DNA from: Desulfatibacillum sp.
Lineage (GTDB): Bacteria > Desulfobacterota > Desulfobacteria > Desulfobacterales > Desulfatibacillaceae
Assembly: GCA_016342355.1 (NCBI GenBank)
Contig: JAEINP010000048.1
Location: 1 to 35,882 of the forward strand
DNA length: 35,882 nt
Direction: 5' to 3'
Positions within the stretch are counted from its first letter, which is position 1; every line of letters begins with the position of its first letter. This document shows positions 32,794-35,882 of the stretch, in pieces. The notes under the pieces were generated by a model, which ran no database searches, was not told where the DNA came from, and saw nothing but the letters and a program-made list of their open reading frames with translations. A program made the position numbers and the translations under genes.

Positions 32794-33687
32794 ATGAAAA
32801 TTTCCACACCCCTCACGGCCATGCTGGGCATTGACCTTCCCATTATCGGCGCGCCCATGTTCCTGGTTTCCTACGAGGAACTGACCATCGCCGTGTCCGA
32901 GGCCGGAGGCCTGGGCATGTTCGCCCTGCCCAATTACCGGACCGTACCCGATCTTGAGGCGGCCCTGGAGCATATCCGGCGGCGCACAGACCGCCCCATC
33001 GGGGTGAATATTCATCTGTCGGGCCGATTCGAGTGGCAGGCGCAGCTTGAGGTTTGCCTGGACTACGGGGTGACCTTTTTTATTTCCTCCCTGGGAGATC
33101 CGCGCCACATTCTGGAGCCGGTGCATGCCCGGGGCGGATTCGTATTCGCCGATGTGATTTCCCGCAGACACGCACTCAGCGCCAAGGAGAAAGGCGTGGA
33201 CGGCCTAGTGGCGGTCGCCGCCGGCGCCGGAGGCCATGCAGGGCAAACCCCGACCATGGTCCTGGTCCCCTACCTGAAAGCGCTCACCGGGTTGCCGGTG
33301 CTTGCAGCGGGTGGAGTGTCCACCGGTCAACAACTGGCGGCGGCGTTGACTCTGGGCGCATGCGGCGCCGTGGTGGGCACGCGTCTGGTGGCGTCCCGGG
33401 AAGCAGGCGCGTCGGAGGCATACAAACAGGCTGTGGTCGATGCGGACCCGGACGACATTGTGTACACAGACCAAATCACCGGCAACCCGGCGAACTGGCT
33501 GGCCCAAAGCATAGATCGCTTTGACGGACAGCCGGACCTGAGCTCCAAAAAATGGCTGGATCTTTGGAGCGCGGGCCGCAGTGTGGCCCAGGCGGACGCA
33601 ATTCTTCCCGCAGGGAGAATTGTTTCGGAAATGGCGGAGGAATGCGCCGCAACCCTTTTGCAGATGCCAAAACTTATTGAGCCTTAA
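32794..33687 (+). CDS. FMN-dependent nitronate-monooxygenase/enoyl-reductase-II family protein
   Basis: A 297-residue TIM-barrel flavoprotein (AAGGAAGG before ATG 32794). It begins LPIIGAPMFLVS and carries AAGAGGHAGQTPT (about 147-159) with the conserved His, then VLAAGGVSTGQQLAAAL and GACGAVVGTRLVAS, the FMN phosphate-binding region. The family includes nitronate monooxygenase, FabK and IpdC, the last a flavoenzyme of mycobacterial cholesterol ring C/D catabolism. In an apparent anaerobe with acyl-CoA genes, a reductase or dehydrogenase role on a cyclic or unsaturated CoA ester is more likely than nitronate oxidation. Confidence 0.83.
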   Translation: MKISTPLTAMLGIDLPIIGAPMFLVSYEELTIAVSEAGGLGMFALPNYRTVPDLEAALEHIRRRTDRPIGVNIHLSGRFEWQAQLEVCLDYGVTFFISSLGDPRHILEPVHARGGFVFADVISRRHALSAKEKGVDGLVAVAAGAGGHAGQTPTMVLVPYLKALTGLPVLAAGGVSTGQQLAAALTLGACGAVVGTRLVASREAGASEAYKQAVVDADPDDIVYTDQITGNPANWLAQSIDRFDGQPDLSSKKWLDLWSAGRSVAQADAILPAGRIVSEMAEECAATLLQMPKLIEP

Positions 33688-33718
33688 CAACCCAAATCTC
33701 AACGATATGATGATGCAT

Positions 33719-33752
33719 GGCCGCCATCCAGCAAAAAACGCCCATGGCGGCC
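33719..33752. repeat. Intercistronic inverted repeat
   Basis: GGCCGCCAT (33719-33727) and ATGGCGGCC (33744-33752), perfect 9-bp arms with a 16-base loop, in the 119-bp gap before the last operon gene. No T tract. Confidence 0.5.
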
Positions 33753-33806
33753 TGTTTACGATGGTTTTATCATTAGACAATGCACACTTGAATGAAAGGA
33801 ACCCAA

Positions 33807-35621
33807 ATGGGTCAACAAATCGCAGACCGCAGGGACATCGAGTTTGTCCTTTACGAACAATTTGATGCTGAAGGATTGGCAAGTGACGAGCGCTATCAAG
33901 GATTAAACAGAAAAGCCTTTGACCTGATTCTTACCGAAGCGCGGACCTTCGCCATTAAGGAACTCCTGCCCATCATGGCCGAAGGAGACCGCCAGGGCGT
34001 TCGCCTGGAGGAAGACGGCGTCAAGGTCCCCGATTGCTTTCGGGAACCCTTTGCACGCTTTGTTGAAAACGAGTGGATGTCGCTTACCGAAAGCCAGGAA
34101 ATGGGAGGCCAGGGCCTGCCCCATCTTGTGGCCACCGCCGCCACAGAATACCTTGTGGGTCCCAATTTCGCCTTTGCAGGATATCCGGGCATGGGTCACG
34201 GAACCGGTAAGATGATTGAACTATACGGAACCGAGGCCCAAAAGGCCCTGTTTGTGAAAAATCTCTACACCTGCCGCTGGGCGGGCACCATGATGCTTAC
34301 CGAGCCGGAAGCCGGTTCGGACGTGGGCGCTCTTACCACCACGGCGGTTCCCAATGAAGACGGGTCCTATTCCATTACCGGAAATAAAATCTTCATCACC
34401 GTGGGAGACCATGACCTGACGGAGAACATCATCCACGCTGTTTTGGCGCGCATTGAAGGCGCCCCGGCAGGCACCAAGGGTATATCTCTCTTTATTGTGC
34501 CCAAAATCCGGGTCAACGAGGACGGGAGCCTGGGAATTCCCAACGATGTCGTCTGCACCGGCGTGGAAGAAAAAATGGGCATTCACGGAAGCGCCACTTG
34601 CAGCATGGCCTTGGGCTCCAAAGGCCAATGCCAGGGCTTTTTGCTGGGCGAGCCCAACAAGGGCATGCGCGTTATGTTCCATATGATGAACGAAGCCCGC
34701 CTGGCGGTTTCCATGCAATCTCTGGGCATCGCCTCCGCCGCCTACCTCCATGCCGCCAACTACGCCAAGGAACGGGTTCAGGGCAGGGATCTCGCCGACA
34801 TGCTCAACAAGGATGCCGCCTCGGTCCCCATCATCCGCCACCCGGATGTCCGCAGAATGCTGACCTGGATGAAGGCCTATGTGGACGGCATGCGCAGCTT
34901 TGTCTATTTTATCGCGGATTGCATTGAAAAAGAGGAAAACGGGAACGACCCGACAGAAAGCAAGCGTTGCAAGGGTCTGGTGGACCTTCTGACGCCCGTC
35001 ATCAAAACCTATAACGCCAAGTACGGGTTCGAGATTTGCGTTCAGGCCATGCAGACATACGGGGGATACGGCTACATCCGCGAATTCCCCGTGGAGCAAC
35101 TCATGCGAGACGCAAAAATAACCTCCCTCTACGAAGGCACCGACGGGGTCCAGGCCATGGACCTTTTGGCCCGGAAAATCGGCATGAACCAGGGCGCCGT
35201 GTTCCAATCCTTTATGCAGGAAATCAACAATGTCATAGATCGAGCCCGCAAATGCGGGGATTTGTCGCCCCTGGCCGATGTCATGGCCCAAAGCCTGGAA
35301 AACCTTTCGGCCCTGGCCATGAAACTGGGCGCCACCGCCATGTCCGCGGATTTTAAAACAGCCTTTGCCCATTCCGTGCCGTTCCTGGAAATCTTCGGGG
35401 ATATTGTCATGGCATGGATGCTCCTGTGGAGAGCCTCCGTTGCCTCGGAAAAACTGGGTGGAAAGGTTAAAAGCAAAGACGTGGCCTTTTACAATGGGCA
35501 GATCAAAACCGCCCAATTTTTCTTTGGAACAGTCCTGCCCATAACCCAGGGACGCATGAAATCCGTGGAAAACATGTGCCCGGCTGCCCTGGAAATGGAC
35601 GAAGCCGCCTTTGGCGGCTGA
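33807..35621 (+). CDS. Acyl-CoA dehydrogenase, ~600-residue (DmdC/AcdA-like) type
   Basis: A 604-residue enzyme from ATG 33807 (AAAGGA seven bases upstream; ATG 33792 lacks a site). It has the extra N- and C-terminal helical extensions of the long acyl-CoA dehydrogenases. The motifs are intact: MLTEPEAGSDVGA, GGYGYIREFPVEQLMRDAK and SLYEGTDGVQAMD with the catalytic Glu. It should be an active homodimeric dehydrogenase, unlike the paired subunits earlier in the operon, so the pathway likely has at least two desaturation steps. Last gene of the operon; terminator 30 bp downstream. Confidence 0.92.
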   Translation: MGQQIADRRDIEFVLYEQFDAEGLASDERYQGLNRKAFDLILTEARTFAIKELLPIMAEGDRQGVRLEEDGVKVPDCFREPFARFVENEWMSLTESQEMGGQGLPHLVATAATEYLVGPNFAFAGYPGMGHGTGKMIELYGTEAQKALFVKNLYTCRWAGTMMLTEPEAGSDVGALTTTAVPNEDGSYSITGNKIFITVGDHDLTENIIHAVLARIEGAPAGTKGISLFIVPKIRVNEDGSLGIPNDVVCTGVEEKMGIHGSATCSMALGSKGQCQGFLLGEPNKGMRVMFHMMNEARLAVSMQSLGIASAAYLHAANYAKERVQGRDLADMLNKDAASVPIIRHPDVRRMLTWMKAYVDGMRSFVYFIADCIEKEENGNDPTESKRCKGLVDLLTPVIKTYNAKYGFEICVQAMQTYGGYGYIREFPVEQLMRDAKITSLYEGTDGVQAMDLLARKIGMNQGAVFQSFMQEINNVIDRARKCGDLSPLADVMAQSLENLSALAMKLGATAMSADFKTAFAHSVPFLEIFGDIVMAWMLLWRASVASEKLGGKVKSKDVAFYNGQIKTAQFFFGTVLPITQGRMKSVENMCPAALEMDEAAFGG

Positions 35622-35651
35622 CGCTGCCTGGAAAAATGTGCAAAAAGAGAA

Positions 35652-35690
35652 AAAGGGGTTGGCCGATTTGGCTAACCCCTTTGATTTTAT
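35652..35690 (+). terminator. Terminator of the acyl-CoA operon
   Basis: Stem AAAGGGGTTGGCC (35652-35664) / GGCTAACCCCTTT (35670-35682) with one G-T wobble and a five-base loop, then a T-rich run GATTTTAT. It begins 31 bases after the last stop codon. The stem sequence is nearly the same as the terminator at 6869. The rest of the window (35691-35882) shows no supported gene. Confidence 0.8.
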
Positions 35691-35882
35691 TATGGTTTAG
35701 CTGAGGAGTGTTAATATCAAGTTGCGTTCACAAAAGTAGATTCGAATTAGGGGGACACGACTCTTATCTCTTGAAGCAACGATAACAGCTAATAAATTTA
35801 AATGGTTGAGATAAAGATCGTGTTTGAATGCATAAGTACTTGCCTTTTAAAGGAGACCCCCTCGGTGGTATAGGATAGGCTG

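Noticed and set aside
35740-35770. Sequence around TTAGGGGGACACGACTC near the right edge, reminiscent of leaders of REP-associated transposases
   Set aside because: No transposase frame or repeat pair is visible before the window ends, so it cannot be supported.
1-35882. CRISPR arrays, rRNA genes, complete tRNA genes, riboswitches
   Set aside because: No regularly spaced repeats, no rRNA-like sequence, no complete cloverleaf and no recognisable aptamer core seen on either strand.

Overview
The window looks like a chromosome segment of an anaerobic, fatty- or aromatic-acid-degrading bacterium of the Desulfobacterota kind (Desulfatibacillum/Desulfococcus-like). The clues are a dense acyl-CoA dehydrogenase/EtfAB/CoA-ligase complement, a sigma-54 regulator, a GC-rich coding style and many intergenic hairpins. 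The assignment is inference; no rRNA or complete tRNA is present.

Left block (1-6860). All genes are on the minus strand. It holds a periplasmic binding protein followed by the N-terminal 586 residues of a membrane sensor protein that runs off the left edge, about 1 kb of AT-rich non-coding DNA, and a tightly packed module of ParB-like HTH protein, ParA, ParB and a replication-relaxation winged-helix protein. It ends at 6843-6860 in what reads as the last 18 bases of a tRNA-Asn gene, followed directly by a strong terminator. This is the signature of an element integrated in the 3' end of a tRNA gene. I read 1-6860 as the right end of an integrated plasmid/ICE-like element and everything to its right as the host chromosome.

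Middle block (7152-22162). In order: etfB-etfA-glutamine amidotransferase (minus), a YihY/BrkB membrane protein and a family 3 glycoside hydrolase (plus), an IS110-type transposase scrap, a membrane-anchored degenerate receiver protein (minus) divergent from a Cache/HAMP/PP2C phosphatase (plus), a long-chain acyl-CoA synthetase (minus), and a 1035-residue TPR-GAF-sigma54 activator (minus).

Right block (22551-35682). Divergent from the activator, and preceded by a textbook -24/-12 promoter, is an eleven-gene plus-strand operon ending in a hairpin: an HpaB/4-hydroxybutyryl-CoA-dehydratase-fold protein, two unequal acyl-CoA dehydrogenase subunits, an SDR, a thiolase-fold protein without the nucleophilic cysteine, a DUF35 Zn-ribbon/OB protein, a MaoC hydratase, a phytoene-desaturase-like FAD oxidoreductase, an acyl-CoA synthetase, an FMN nitronate-monooxygenase/enoyl-reductase-family protein, and a 604-residue acyl-CoA dehydrogenase. 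The combination of heteromeric dehydrogenase, MaoC, DUF35 and Cys-less thiolase parallels the mycobacterial igr side-chain operon (ChsE1/E2, ChsH1/H2, Ltp2), and partly the anaerobic bbs operon (BbsA/BbsB). The likely job is to activate a bulky acid as its CoA thioester, then dehydrogenate, hydrate and cleave it, passing electrons to EtfAB. The HpaB-fold enzyme has lost three of the four Fe-S ligands of 4-hydroxybutyryl-CoA dehydratase, so its chemistry is open. This operon is the best candidate in the window for an undescribed system.
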